DNA of 36,829 nt from UBA1801 sp035353395 (GTDB lineage: Bacteria; Acidobacteriota; Holophagae; Holophagales; Holophagaceae): positions 1 to 36,829 of the forward strand of contig DAOPZL010000026.1 in the NCBI GenBank assembly GCA_035353395.1, read 5' to 3'. This document shows positions 29,410-36,829 of the stretch, one piece after another. Numbering within the stretch: the stretch's first letter is position 1; the number at the start of each line of letters is the position of its first letter. The notes under the pieces were generated by a model. It saw only the letters and a program-made list of their open reading frames with translations. It did no database searches and was not told the DNA's origin. The position numbers and the translations under genes were made by a program.

Positions 29410-29973
29410 ATGTACCTGACCCTTCCGAACATCCTCACGCTGCTCAGGATCCTCGCGGTTCCTGTCTTCGCCATCGCGGTCTGGTACGGGCTCAGCGTGG
29501 AGGCGTGCGTGATCTTCGCCCTGGCGGGGCTCACGGACCTCCTGGACGGCTACATCGCCCGCCGTTTCAACCAGAAGTCCTCGGTCGGCGCCCTGCTCGA
29601 TCCGGCGGCGGACAAGCTCCTGATGACGACGGCCTTCGTGCTGCTGTCCCTGCCCATCGACCACCTCACGATCAACATCCCGGCCTGGGTGGCCATCCTG
29701 GCGATCTCCAGGGACGTGGCCATCTCCCTGGTCGCGCTCATGTCCTCCGGGCATTTCGATCCCGAGAAGTTCCGGCCCTCCCCCCTCGGCAAGCTCACCA
29801 CCGGCTTCCAGCTGGCGGTCATCTCCCTGACGCTCCTGTTCAACGCGCTGGGGCCGCACGGCTGGTACGGCTATTTCGTGCCCTGGATGCACTACCTGGT
29901 CGCCGGGCTGGTCCTCGCCTCGGGCCTGCACTACTTCTTCCGGGCGGCGGTGCAGCGCGTGGAAACCTCCTGA
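29410..29973 (+). CDS. pgsA: CDP-diacylglycerol-glycerol-3-phosphate 3-phosphatidyltransferase
   Basis: PgsA makes phosphatidylglycerol phosphate in the inner membrane. This 187-residue protein opens LTLPNILTLLRILAVPVF and has the CDP-alcohol phosphatidyltransferase motif in DLLDGYIARRFNQKSSVGALLDPAADK, with the Asp-Gly-Ala-Arg...Gly...Asp...Asp spacing intact. Four to six membrane segments are visible. Other CDP-alcohol transferases share the motif, but the opening TLPNILTLLRI and size favour PgsA. It overlaps the next gene by one to three bases (TGATG). Confidence 0.9.
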   Translation: MYLTLPNILTLLRILAVPVFAIAVWYGLSVEACVIFALAGLTDLLDGYIARRFNQKSSVGALLDPAADKLLMTTAFVLLSLPIDHLTINIPAWVAILAISRDVAISLVALMSSGHFDPEKFRPSPLGKLTTGFQLAVISLTLLFNALGPHGWYGYFVPWMHYLVAGLVLASGLHYFFRAAVQRVETS

Positions 29974-31034
29974 TGGCGAGGTCCGGGAACCGCTTCCTGG
30001 TTCCGGTCCTGGCGGCGCTGGCCGGGCTGGGCCTGGTCGTGGTGGTGTGGATGCTGCGCCGGGCTCTTGCGCCCTTCTTCATGGCCATGGTCCTGGCCTA
30101 CCTGCTCGGGCCGGCGGTGGCGTTCCTTTCCCGGAGGATGAGGCGCGGGGCTGCCGTGGCGATCGTGGGGCTCGCGGCCCTGGCCGGCCTCGTCCTTGCG
30201 GCCTGGCTGCTGATCCCGCGGCTGCTGGACCAGCTGGAGCACCTGGTCAGCTCCCTCCCCGTCTGGAAGGCGGCCCTGGAGGCCCGCTGGGGTCCGTGGT
30301 TCGCGGCCCACCCCTGGGCGCTCGCCAAGATCCGCCAGGGCATGGAAGGGCTGGACCCGATGCTGCTCCTCAAGGGGATCCTGGGGGCGGGGGCGGGTCT
30401 GCTCGGAATGTTCCTGGAGGTCATGACCCTGCTGCTGGTCCCGATCATCGTCTACTACTTGCTGATGGAAGGGGACCGCTTCCTGGAAGGTCTGGAAGGG
30501 CTGGTTCCCCCCCGGTTCCGGCCGCGCATCCGACGTCTCGTGGGGGACATCCACCAGCGGCTGGGCGGCTACATCCGCGGGCAGCTCGGCGTGGCGGCGG
30601 CCATGGCGCTCCTGCAGGGCCTGGCCTTCCAGGTCGTGGGGATGCCCTACGCGTGGCTGCTGGGACTCGTCGCCGGAATCTCCAACATCGTCCCCTACTC
30701 ACCCTACCTGACGGCCCTGCTGCCCGGCCTCGTCATGGCGGGGCTGGCGGGAGCGGGCTGGGGGCGGCTCGCGGGGATCGCCCTCCTCTTCACGGTCGTG
30801 CAGAAGACCGAGACCCTCTACTTCACGCCCGTCTGGGTGGGGCGGGCCAGCCGGCTGCACCCGCTGGAGGTGCTGCTCGCCATCCTCTGCTTCGGCTTCG
30901 CGTTCGGGTTGATCGGCCTGATCTTCGCCGTGCCGCTCATGATCGCCTTGAAGGTGGTCGCCGAGAGCCTCGTGGCGGACTACCAGCGGCATCCCTGGTT
31001 CGCGGACCCCGGCACGGAGGGCCGGGAGCCGTGA
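29973..31034 (+). CDS. AI-2E family transporter (PerM/YdiK-like permease)
   Basis: This 353-residue inner-membrane protein has about eight membrane segments. The N-terminal pair is followed by a long hydrophilic stretch (about 70-130), as in the AI-2E family. The family signature region includes LVPIIVYYLLMEGDRFLEGLEGLVPPRFRPRI, IHQRLGGYIRGQLGVAA, VAGISNIVPYSPYLTALLPGLV and GLIFAVPLMIALKVV. Family members export small molecules or act as sodium/proton antiporters; the substrate here cannot be told. It starts in a TGATG overlap with pgsA and its stop overlaps the next gene's GTG. Confidence 0.9.
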   Translation: MARSGNRFLVPVLAALAGLGLVVVVWMLRRALAPFFMAMVLAYLLGPAVAFLSRRMRRGAAVAIVGLAALAGLVLAAWLLIPRLLDQLEHLVSSLPVWKAALEARWGPWFAAHPWALAKIRQGMEGLDPMLLLKGILGAGAGLLGMFLEVMTLLLVPIIVYYLLMEGDRFLEGLEGLVPPRFRPRIRRLVGDIHQRLGGYIRGQLGVAAAMALLQGLAFQVVGMPYAWLLGLVAGISNIVPYSPYLTALLPGLVMAGLAGAGWGRLAGIALLFTVVQKTETLYFTPVWVGRASRLHPLEVLLAILCFGFAFGLIGLIFAVPLMIALKVVAESLVADYQRHPWFADPGTEGREP

Positions 31035-31600
31035 GGGCGGCGGTCTTCGTGGACCGGGACGGGACCCTCAACGAGGAGGTCGGCTACCTGCACCGGCCCC
31101 AGGACGTGGTCCTGGTCCCCGGCGCCGCTCAGGCCGTCGCCCGGCTGAACGCCCGCGGCATCCCGGTCATCGTCGTGACGAACCAGTCCGGGATCGGCCG
31201 GGGCCGCTACGGGTGGGAGGACTTCCGGGCCGTGACGGACCGCATCGCCGCCCTCCTCCGGACGGAGCGGGCCCACGTGGACGGCGTGTACGCCGCGCCC
31301 CATCACGAGCAGGGCCTGGGCGAGTATGCCCATCCGGACCATCCGGACCGCAAGCCGAACCCCGGCATGCTGCTGCGCGCGGCCCAGGAGCACAGCCTGG
31401 ACCTGTCCCGCTCCTGGATGATCGGCGACAAGGCGGCCGACCTGGAGGCCGGGCGCCGGGCCGGCTGCCGGACGGCGCTGGTCCTGACGGGCTACGGGAA
31501 GCAGGTCGATCCCGGTCTCGCCGACCTGGTCGCCGAGGACCTGGCGGGGGCCGTGGCGCGGATCCTGGACGCCTGGGAGGCCGGCGGGCCTCAGGGCTGA
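31031..31600 (+). CDS. GmhB-like HAD phosphatase with altered zinc loop
   Basis: This 189-residue HAD-IIIA protein opens AVFVDRDGTLNEEVGYLH with both catalytic aspartates. It has IVVTNQSGIGRG (motif II), the RKPNPGM motif with the catalytic Lys, and WMIGDKAADLEAGRRAGC (motif IV). The closest named relatives are GmhB (heptose 1,7-bisphosphate 7-phosphatase of LPS core synthesis) and the phosphatase half of HisB. In those enzymes the loop before RKP binds zinc through C-x-H and C-x-C; here it reads YAAPHH and then PDHPDRKP, with no Cys. The substrate is therefore uncertain, and histidinol phosphate remains possible. GTG start, four-base overlap with the permease. Confidence 0.82.
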   Translation: MRAAVFVDRDGTLNEEVGYLHRPQDVVLVPGAAQAVARLNARGIPVIVVTNQSGIGRGRYGWEDFRAVTDRIAALLRTERAHVDGVYAAPHHEQGLGEYAHPDHPDRKPNPGMLLRAAQEHSLDLSRSWMIGDKAADLEAGRRAGCRTALVLTGYGKQVDPGLADLVAEDLAGAVARILDAWEAGGPQG

Positions 31601-32280
31601 AGGACCGGTGCCCATGGGGCCGGCGGCGCCGGACGCCGGTGTTCGGCCTTGTGTCCGGCCAGGCAGGCGCGGATTCCCTGCAGGAAGGCCTGCCTGAAGT
31701 CCTGCATCCCGGGGGGCGAACCGGGCGGCTCCAGGAGCGGGCGCGCCAGGACCGAGGGGCCGGTCATGGCCTGCAGGCCGATGATGAGGGCATGGGCCTG
31801 CATCAGCAGGGGAAGCCCCCGGCCCGGGGCCAGGAAGGGCAGTTCGCGCTCCAGGTGCCTGCCCACGGAAAGGCTGCGGTCCGCCCATTCCCGCTGGAAG
31901 GAAAGGGCGGAAGCCTCCGGGAGGTTCTGCTCGAGCAGTCCGTGGAGGACGCCCAGCAGCTGGAGGAAGGCGGGCCGGGAGGCCGCCGCGTCGGCGAACA
32001 GGCGCGCCGCGGCCTCGAGGCGGCCCCGCCTGGGCAGGTTCTCCAGGCCCGCCTCCAGGTCCCAGAACCACCCGTGGAACTGGCCGCGGAGCAGCTCCAG
32101 GAAGAGCTCCTCCTTGGTCGAGAAATAGAGGTAGAGCGTGCCCTTGACCAGGTCCGCCCTCTCCGCGACCAGGCTCATGGTGATGTGCGGGTAGGGCAGT
32201 TCCTGCAGGAGTTCCAGCGCCGTGGCGAGGATGGCCTTCCGGCGTTCCACTTTCTGATGGAGATGGCGGGCGCGTCGCAT
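31591..32280 (-). CDS. TetR-family transcriptional regulator
   Basis: This 229-residue protein has an N-terminal helix-turn-helix of TetR type: RRKAILATALELLQELPY, then MSLVAERADLVKGTLYLYFSTKEELFLEL, where the recognition helix is LVKGTLYLYF. The C-terminal ligand domain is helical (FLQLLGVLHGLLEQNLPEA, ALIIGLQAMTGPSVLARPLL) with no named family; the tail is Pro-rich. It converges on the GmhB-like gene with a 10-base overlap and diverges from sfsA. Its promoter contains a palindrome, so autorepression is likely. The wider target is unknown. Confidence 0.92.
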   Translation of the reverse strand: MRRARHLHQKVERRKAILATALELLQELPYPHITMSLVAERADLVKGTLYLYFSTKEELFLELLRGQFHGWFWDLEAGLENLPRRGRLEAAARLFADAAASRPAFLQLLGVLHGLLEQNLPEASALSFQREWADRSLSVGRHLERELPFLAPGRGLPLLMQAHALIIGLQAMTGPSVLARPLLEPPGSPPGMQDFRQAFLQGIRACLAGHKAEHRRPAPPAPWAPVLQP

Positions 32281-32295
32281 GGGGTGTTGCCGGGA

Positions 32296-32324
32296 AAACT
32301 AGCTGACCATTGGTCATTTGTCAA
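32296..32324 (-). promoter_or_regulatory. tetR promoter with operator TGACCA-N-TGGTCA in the spacer
   Basis: On the minus strand TTGACA (32324-32319) and TAGTTT (32301-32296) are separated by exactly 17 bases. The spacer holds the perfect palindrome TGACCA-T-TGGTCA (32304-32316). A TetR-type dimer bound there would block the promoter. The -10 box ends 16 bases before the tetR ATG. A divergent effect on sfsA is possible. Confidence 0.72.
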
Positions 32325-32389
32325 TGCCGGACCTGGTTCCGGTTCGACCGTTCCCCGCGATCGATCGCATACTGCTGGCGGGAGGCGCC

Positions 32390-33124
32390 ATGATCAGCAT
32401 GCAGGGCCTGGTTCCGGGCCGGATCCTCGAGCGCTACAAGCGCTTCCTGGCCGACGTCGAGCTCGCGGACGGCGGGATCGCGACCGCCCACTGCACCAAC
32501 ACGGGGGCGATGAAGACCTGCTGGGAACCGGGCGACTTGGTGCTCCTCGCCCCCTCCGACAACCCGGCGCGGAAGCTGAAGTACACCTGGATCGCCTGCC
32601 GGCGCGGCGGGACCTGGATCGGGGTCGACACCGGCATCCCCAACAAGGTCGTGGCGGAGGCCGCCAGGCTCGACCGGCTCCCCGGCCTCGCGGGGCTGCG
32701 GGACGTGCGCACCGAGGTCCGGTATGGCGCCGAGTCCAGCCGCGTCGACGTCCTGGCGCGGGACGGGGAAGGGCGCCTGGTCTACCTCGAGGTGAAGAAC
32801 ACCACGCTCCGGGTGGGCGACGCGGCCTGCTTCCCGGATGCGGTGACGGCGCGGGGGGCCAAGCATCTCCGGGAACTCCAGGGCATGGTGCGGGAGGGCC
32901 ACCGGGCCGCCCTTGTCTTTTTCATCAACCGGGGCGATGTCCGGACCTTCGACGCGGCCCGCGAGATCGATCCCGCCTACGGCGAGGAGCTGGACCGGGC
33001 GGCCGCTTGCGGCGTGCTCCCGCTTCCGGTCCAGGCCCGGCTTGAGGCGCGAGAGGAAAAAACAGGTAGGTGGTCCCTGGCGTGGGACTTGACCGGCCTG
33101 CTGCCGTGGGTGAAAAGGTCCTGA
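32390..33124 (+). CDS. sfsA: Sugar fermentation stimulation protein homologue SfsA
   Basis: This 244-residue protein matches SfsA. It has GLVPGRILERYKRFLADVEL near the N-terminus, TAHCTNTGAMKTCWEPGDLVLL, LKYTWIAC, VDTGIPNKVV, YLEVKNTTLRVGDAACFPDAVTARGAKHLRELQ and AALVFFINRGDVRTF. SfsA was named for an effect on maltose metabolism; its fold resembles an OB domain plus a nuclease-like domain, and its biochemical role is not settled. The ATG at 32390 gives the family's normal N-terminus and follows GGGAGG; the frame is open upstream through the tetR promoter region. Confidence 0.94.
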   Translation: MISMQGLVPGRILERYKRFLADVELADGGIATAHCTNTGAMKTCWEPGDLVLLAPSDNPARKLKYTWIACRRGGTWIGVDTGIPNKVVAEAARLDRLPGLAGLRDVRTEVRYGAESSRVDVLARDGEGRLVYLEVKNTTLRVGDAACFPDAVTARGAKHLRELQGMVREGHRAALVFFINRGDVRTFDAAREIDPAYGEELDRAAACGVLPLPVQARLEAREEKTGRWSLAWDLTGLLPWVKRS

Positions 33125-33221
33125 CAAATGGACAGGTTGTGACCAATCGCATTAGGTGGTTTGTTATCCCGATGGACTAGAATCAAAGCATTTCGTAGCA
33201 GATTCCAACTCGGAGGACACG

Positions 33222-34490
33222 ATGACGACCGCGAAGAAGCAGACCCCGCTGTTCGACTGGCACAAGGCCCACGGAGCCAACATCGTCGAGTTCGGCGACT
33301 ACCTCATGCCCGTCTGGTACGCCAGCGCCCGCAACGAGCATCTGGCGGTCGTGTCCCAGGCCGGCCTGTTCGACACGAGCCACATGGCGACCCTCCGCGT
33401 GTTCGGGAAGGACGCCTACGATCTGCTGCAGTGGTGCTTCACGCGCAACCTGGACGCCTGCGTGGGCAAGGACAACGCACCCCTCGCCGACGGCAAGTGC
33501 GTCTACGGCCTGTTCCTCGACGAGCACGGCCACGCGATCGACGACAGCCTCGTCTACAAGATCAAGGACGGGGAATACATGGTCGAAGTCAACGCGAGCA
33601 TGGGCGGCCCCGTCGCCAGGCACCTGGCCGAGCAGGCGAAAGGGCGCGACGTGAAGGTGGTCGACCTCACCGACAAGCTCGGCAAGATCGACATCCAGGG
33701 GCCGGCCTCGGTCAAGACGATGGCGAAACTCCTGAAGAACCCCGAGGTGGTCTTCGACAAGCTTCCCTACTTCTCGGCGAAGGGGCACTTCGATCCCGAG
33801 TCGACCCTGGCCGGGCAGGTGCAGCTGCTCGACGGCACCCCGCTGCTGCTGTCCCGCTCGGGCTACACCGGCGAGGTGGGCTTCGAGCTGTTCGTCGAGC
33901 GGGCCCAGACCGTGAAGGTGTGGGAAATGATCATGGCGGCCGGGCAGGAATTCGGCCTGACGGCGTGCGGCCTCGCGGCCCGCGACTCGCTGCGCACCGG
34001 GGCGGTCCTGCCGCTCTCGCACCAGGACATCGGGCACTGGCCCTGCATCAACAATCCCTGGCCCTTCGCGCTGCCCTTCAACGCCGCCGGCGCGGGCTTC
34101 ACGAAGAAGTTCCTGGGCTCCGAGGCGCTCGAGAAGGAGGCCCCCGGCGCGGCCTGGACCCTGACCTTCGTCGGGCACGATCTCCGCAAGATCGAAGCGC
34201 ACGACGCCAAGGTGTATCTCGAGGGCAAGGAGATCGGGACCGTCCTGACCTGCGTCACCGACATGGCCATCGGGCGCCACGAAGGCAGGATCTACAGCCT
34301 CGCGTCCCCGGACAAGCCGGCCGATCTCGTCGTCAAGGGCCTCTGCTGCGGCTTCATCAAGGTCGGGTCGAGGCTCGCGCCCGGCACCGCGGTGGAGATC
34401 AAGGACGCCAAGCGCGCGATCCAGGTCGTGGTCGAGACCGACGTCAGGCCCGCCCGCACCGCGCGGAAGGCGCTGAAGACGTTCATGTGA
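33222..34490 (+). CDS. gcvT: GcvT-like aminomethyltransferase (glycine cleavage T-protein family)
   Basis: T-protein takes the aminomethyl group from lipoyl-GcvH to tetrahydrofolate, releasing ammonia. This 422-residue protein has TPLFDWHKAHGANIVEFGDYLMPVWY, GLFDTSHMATLRVFGKDAYDLLQW, DIQGPASVKTMAKLL, LLSRSGYTGEVGFELFV, and GLAARDSLRTGAVLPLSHQDI, all typical of GcvT. It is longer than usual (about 365) and some positions are unusual (FDTSHMATLRV rather than DVSHMG), so it may be a divergent subgroup. Shine-Dalgarno CGGAGGA precedes the start. gcvH follows after 55 bases; no gcvP is in the window. Confidence 0.88.
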   Translation: MTTAKKQTPLFDWHKAHGANIVEFGDYLMPVWYASARNEHLAVVSQAGLFDTSHMATLRVFGKDAYDLLQWCFTRNLDACVGKDNAPLADGKCVYGLFLDEHGHAIDDSLVYKIKDGEYMVEVNASMGGPVARHLAEQAKGRDVKVVDLTDKLGKIDIQGPASVKTMAKLLKNPEVVFDKLPYFSAKGHFDPESTLAGQVQLLDGTPLLLSRSGYTGEVGFELFVERAQTVKVWEMIMAAGQEFGLTACGLAARDSLRTGAVLPLSHQDIGHWPCINNPWPFALPFNAAGAGFTKKFLGSEALEKEAPGAAWTLTFVGHDLRKIEAHDAKVYLEGKEIGTVLTCVTDMAIGRHEGRIYSLASPDKPADLVVKGLCCGFIKVGSRLAPGTAVEIKDAKRAIQVVVETDVRPARTARKALKTFM

Positions 34491-34545
34491 CAGGCACCGC
34501 TGCCCCAAGTTCTACTACAATCATTCCATCCCCTTTGGAGGACTC

Positions 34546-34932
34546 ATGTTCCCCGCCGATTGCAAATACACCAAGAACCACGAGTTCGTGAAGCCCCTGG
34601 GCGACGGTACCGCCCTCGTCGGCATCACGAACTATGCCCAGGAGGCGCTGGGCGATGTGGTCTTCGTCGATCTCCCCGAGGTGGGCGCGAAGTTCGCCGC
34701 CGGCGATGAGTTCGGCACCGTCGAATCCGTGAAGACCGTCTCCGAGTGCTACATGCCGGCCGCGGGCGAAGTGGTCGAGCTCAACGCCGACCTCGAAGCC
34801 CATCCCGAATACGTCAACGAGGACCCCGTCGCGAAGGGCTGGATGATCAAGATCCGCCTGGACGGCGCCCTGAACCCCGAACTCCTGGATGCCGCGGCCT
34901 ACGAGGCCCACGTCGCTTCCGAGAGCCACTGA
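34546..34932 (+). CDS. gcvH: Glycine cleavage system H protein
   Basis: GcvH carries the aminomethyl intermediate on a lipoyl arm. This 128-residue protein opens CKYTKNHEFVKPLGDGTALVGITNYAQEALGDVVFVDLPEVG and has the lipoylation site in FGTVESVKTVSECYMP, where the Lys receives lipoate. NEDPVAKGWMIKI near the C-terminus is also conserved. Length is normal. The start follows TTTGGAGGA closely. It ends exactly where the next gene's GTG begins. Confidence 0.96.
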   Translation: MFPADCKYTKNHEFVKPLGDGTALVGITNYAQEALGDVVFVDLPEVGAKFAAGDEFGTVESVKTVSECYMPAAGEVVELNADLEAHPEYVNEDPVAKGWMIKIRLDGALNPELLDAAAYEAHVASESH

Positions 34933-36678
34933 GTGAAGTCAAGTAAGAACAGGCTCCTGCTCCTCCTCGTCGCCGGCGCGATGATGAGGGCAGGAGCAGG
35001 TCTTTGCGCCCAGCAGGCCGCGACGGTCCCCTCCGTGAAGGCCTACGGGACCGCCCCGTCCCTGGAGGGGGGACTCCGCCAGCTGCAGGCGCTGGTCGAG
35101 GCCGCCGAGGGGGCGGTCCAGGCCGCGGAATGGGAGGCCGTCTCGGACCGCGTGGACGAGGCCGAGGCGCTCACCGCCACCTGGTCCGCGGAGAAGCTCC
35201 GGAAGCCCGAGGAGGCGGCCCTCCTGGAACGCCTCAGGGTCGTGGAGAACCGCCTGGACGAGGAGACCGCGAGCGAGGGGCAGGACGGCCTCAAGGTGGC
35301 CGAGGAGACCGTCGCCCTGACGGGCGAGGACCTGCGCACCCAGCTGGCCCAGGTGAAGGCCGCCGAGCAGGACGTGGTGTTCGATTTCCCCATCGACCTC
35401 AACGACAAGGTCCTGGCCTGGGTGTACGAGTTCACGCACGCGAAGCGCGGCTTCGTGGAAGGGGCCCTGTCCCGGGCGACGCAGTACCTGCCCATGGTCA
35501 AGCAGATCTTCCAGGAGGAGGGGATCCCCCAGGATCTCGTCTATCTCGCGCTCATCGAGTCAGGTTTCAGGAACACCGCCAACAGCCCGGCCAAGGCCGT
35601 CGGCATGTGGCAGTTCATCCGTTCGACCGGGCGGCTGTTCGGATTGACCGGCAACGCCTGGATCGAGGAGCGCCGCGACCCCGTCAAGTCCTGCCGGGCC
35701 TCCGCGCGCTACCTCCGCCACCTCTTCGAGGCCAGCGGGGACTGGTACCTCGCCCTGGCCGGCTACAACGCCGGGCCCCTCACCCTGGAGCGGGCAGGGA
35801 ACGCGCTCGGGACGCGGAATTTCTGGGACATGGCCCGCAGCCGCTACCTGCGCGACGAGACGAAGCACTACGTGCCCAAGCTGATGGCGGCCATCCTCGT
35901 CGGCCGGTTCCCCGAGCGCTACGGCCTGAACATCGTCCAGATGACGCCCTACGCCTACGAGCTGGTCGAGGTGGACAAGATGACGAGCCTCTCGGTCCTG
36001 GCGAAGTACGCCGACACGGACGTGGAGGCGATCAAGGAGCTCAACCCCGAACTCCTCAGGGCCACCACGCCGCCCGGCCACTACACCCTCCGCGTGCCTC
36101 CCGGCGCCAGCGGGGCGACCTACCGGGCCCTCGCGAGCATTCCCACGGCCCAGCGCCTCGATTTCCAGGCCTACGTCATCCGCAGGGGGGATACCCTCGC
36201 CAAGGTGGCGGCCCGCTTCAAGGTGAGCCCCGATGATCTGCTCGAGGCCAACAACCTCGCGAAGACGCAGTTCAGGGCGGGCAAGCGCATCCAGGTCCCG
36301 CCCCCCTCCATGGTCCCGATCGACGACCGCGACCTGAAGCCCATGGCGGCGAAGGATCGCAGCCTGATCGAACGGCCCCTGGCCAGCCTGCCGGTCATTC
36401 CTCCGGAACCCGCCGAATCGGCGCTTCCGGAAGGGGCCGGACAGCCTCCGAAGACGGTCAGCGTGGAGCTTCGCGCCCCCAAGGCGCACAAGGTGCCGGA
36501 AAAGGCTCCGGAAGCCGCCGCGAACGCGAAGCCTGCCACCCACACGGTCAAGCGGGGCGAGACGCTCTACTCCATCGGGGAGCGCTACGGGATCAGCGCG
36601 AAGGACCTGGCGAAGTGGAACAAGATCAAGCGCAACCGGATCACTGCGGGCCAGAAGCTGAAGCTGCGCGTGCCGTAG
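34933..36678 (+). CDS. MltD-like membrane-bound lytic murein transglycosylase with LysM domains
   Basis: This 581-residue exported protein has an N-terminal signal sequence (LLLLLVAGAMMRAGAGLCAQ). A helical region to about 160 follows, then a lysozyme-like SLT domain (about 180-310) with LALIESGFRNTANSPAKAVGMWQFIRSTGRLFG, where the Glu near 208 is the catalytic acid, and LAGYNAGPLTL. Two clear LysM repeats follow: VIRRGDTLAKVAARFKVSPD from about 414 and VKRGETLYSIGERYGISAKD from about 536. A divergent LysM-like stretch is at about 341-372. It cuts peptidoglycan strands in the periplasm. The GTG at 34933 is the base after the gcvH stop; no separate Shine-Dalgarno is evident, so coupling to gcvH is likely. 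Confidence 0.92.
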   Translation: MKSSKNRLLLLLVAGAMMRAGAGLCAQQAATVPSVKAYGTAPSLEGGLRQLQALVEAAEGAVQAAEWEAVSDRVDEAEALTATWSAEKLRKPEEAALLERLRVVENRLDEETASEGQDGLKVAEETVALTGEDLRTQLAQVKAAEQDVVFDFPIDLNDKVLAWVYEFTHAKRGFVEGALSRATQYLPMVKQIFQEEGIPQDLVYLALIESGFRNTANSPAKAVGMWQFIRSTGRLFGLTGNAWIEERRDPVKSCRASARYLRHLFEASGDWYLALAGYNAGPLTLERAGNALGTRNFWDMARSRYLRDETKHYVPKLMAAILVGRFPERYGLNIVQMTPYAYELVEVDKMTSLSVLAKYADTDVEAIKELNPELLRATTPPGHYTLRVPPGASGATYRALASIPTAQRLDFQAYVIRRGDTLAKVAARFKVSPDDLLEANNLAKTQFRAGKRIQVPPPSMVPIDDRDLKPMAAKDRSLIERPLASLPVIPPEPAESALPEGAGQPPKTVSVELRAPKAHKVPEKAPEAAANAKPATHTVKRGETLYSIGERYGISAKDLAKWNKIKRNRITAGQKLKLRVP

Positions 36679-36684
36679 CGGCGT

Positions 36685-36728
36685 CCCGGCGCGGTCCTCC
36701 GCGCGGGCCTGGATGCTGCCTGTTTTTT
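36685..36728 (+). terminator. Probable terminator after the MltD-like gene
   Basis: CCC-G-GCGCGG (36685-36694) pairs with CCGCGC-GGG (36699-36707) around a TCCT loop with one bulged G, just after the stop codon. A run of six T (36723-36728) follows about 15 bases later. The distance is long for a classical terminator, so the call is moderate. Confidence 0.45.
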
Positions 36729-36732
36729 AGGC

Positions 36733-36761
36733 TTGCCTTCTTCGCCAATCCATAGGACACT
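36733..36761 (+). promoter_or_regulatory. Weak candidate promoter of tRNA-Ala
   Basis: TTGCCT (36733-36738) and GACACT (36756-36761) are separated by 17 bases, ending 13 bases before the tRNA. The -35 box is good, the -10 box poor. Confidence 0.3.
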
Positions 36762-36774
36762 TGAGGTTCCCCAT

Positions 36775-36829
<55 letters not shown>

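Overview
The window looks like a chromosomal segment of a high-GC, Gram-negative bacterium, most likely Acidobacteriota, class Holophagae (Geothrix-like). That placement is inferred from base composition and gene content: lpxC, rlpA, a short HisG with HisZ, and DUF4388/MshEN-type proteins. No rRNA or marker comparison was possible.

Region 1 (about 1-6140) is accessory. All 11 genes are on the plus strand and mostly small: two single-gene membrane proteins, a VOC protein, five different GNAT acetyltransferases, a PQ-loop-like membrane protein, a Cys-rich small protein and a SnoaL-like protein. Between the first genes lie three 123-bp elements (323-445, 847-969, 1417-1539). They align without a gap, begin 7-19 nt after a stop codon and end 5-10 nt before the next start codon. 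The first carries a consensus integron core site (GTTAGGC) paired with GCCTAAT exactly one element length upstream. I read this as the distal part of an integron cassette array (attC sites). Further copies decay progressively at 2481-2602, 3284-3406 and perhaps 4424-4546, while base composition drifts toward that of the host. No integrase lies in the window. The array stops at a tRNA-Thr(CGT) gene on the minus strand.

Region 2 (6392-13412) is core: a PIN-PhoH ATPase followed by two small related membrane-anchored proteins, a terminator, a DUF4388/SPOR membrane protein, the septal lipoprotein RlpA, IspD (isoprenoid precursors) and LpxC (lipid A).

Region 3 (13508-22270) is a compact histidine operon: hisD, hisC fused to a HAD phosphatase domain, hisB (dehydratase only), hisH, hisA, hisF, hisIE, a LOG-family phosphoribohydrolase, hisZ, hisG. 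Most junctions overlap or are only a few bases apart. The HAD domain is the best local candidate for the otherwise missing histidinol-phosphatase, so one polypeptide would do two consecutive steps.

Region 4 (22284-29269) is mainly minus strand: a charged small protein, ackA, a DUF2400 protein overlapping a histidine-phosphotransferase-like protein, a divergent stand-alone MshEN-domain protein, and the ferrous iron operon feoA-feoB with a Cys-rich partner.

Region 5 (29410-36829) holds pgsA, an AI-2E-type permease, a GmhB-like HAD phosphatase without the usual zinc cysteines, a TetR regulator with a textbook self-controlled promoter, sfsA, gcvT, gcvH, an MltD-like transglycosylase, and the start of a tRNA-Ala(GGC) gene cut by the window end.
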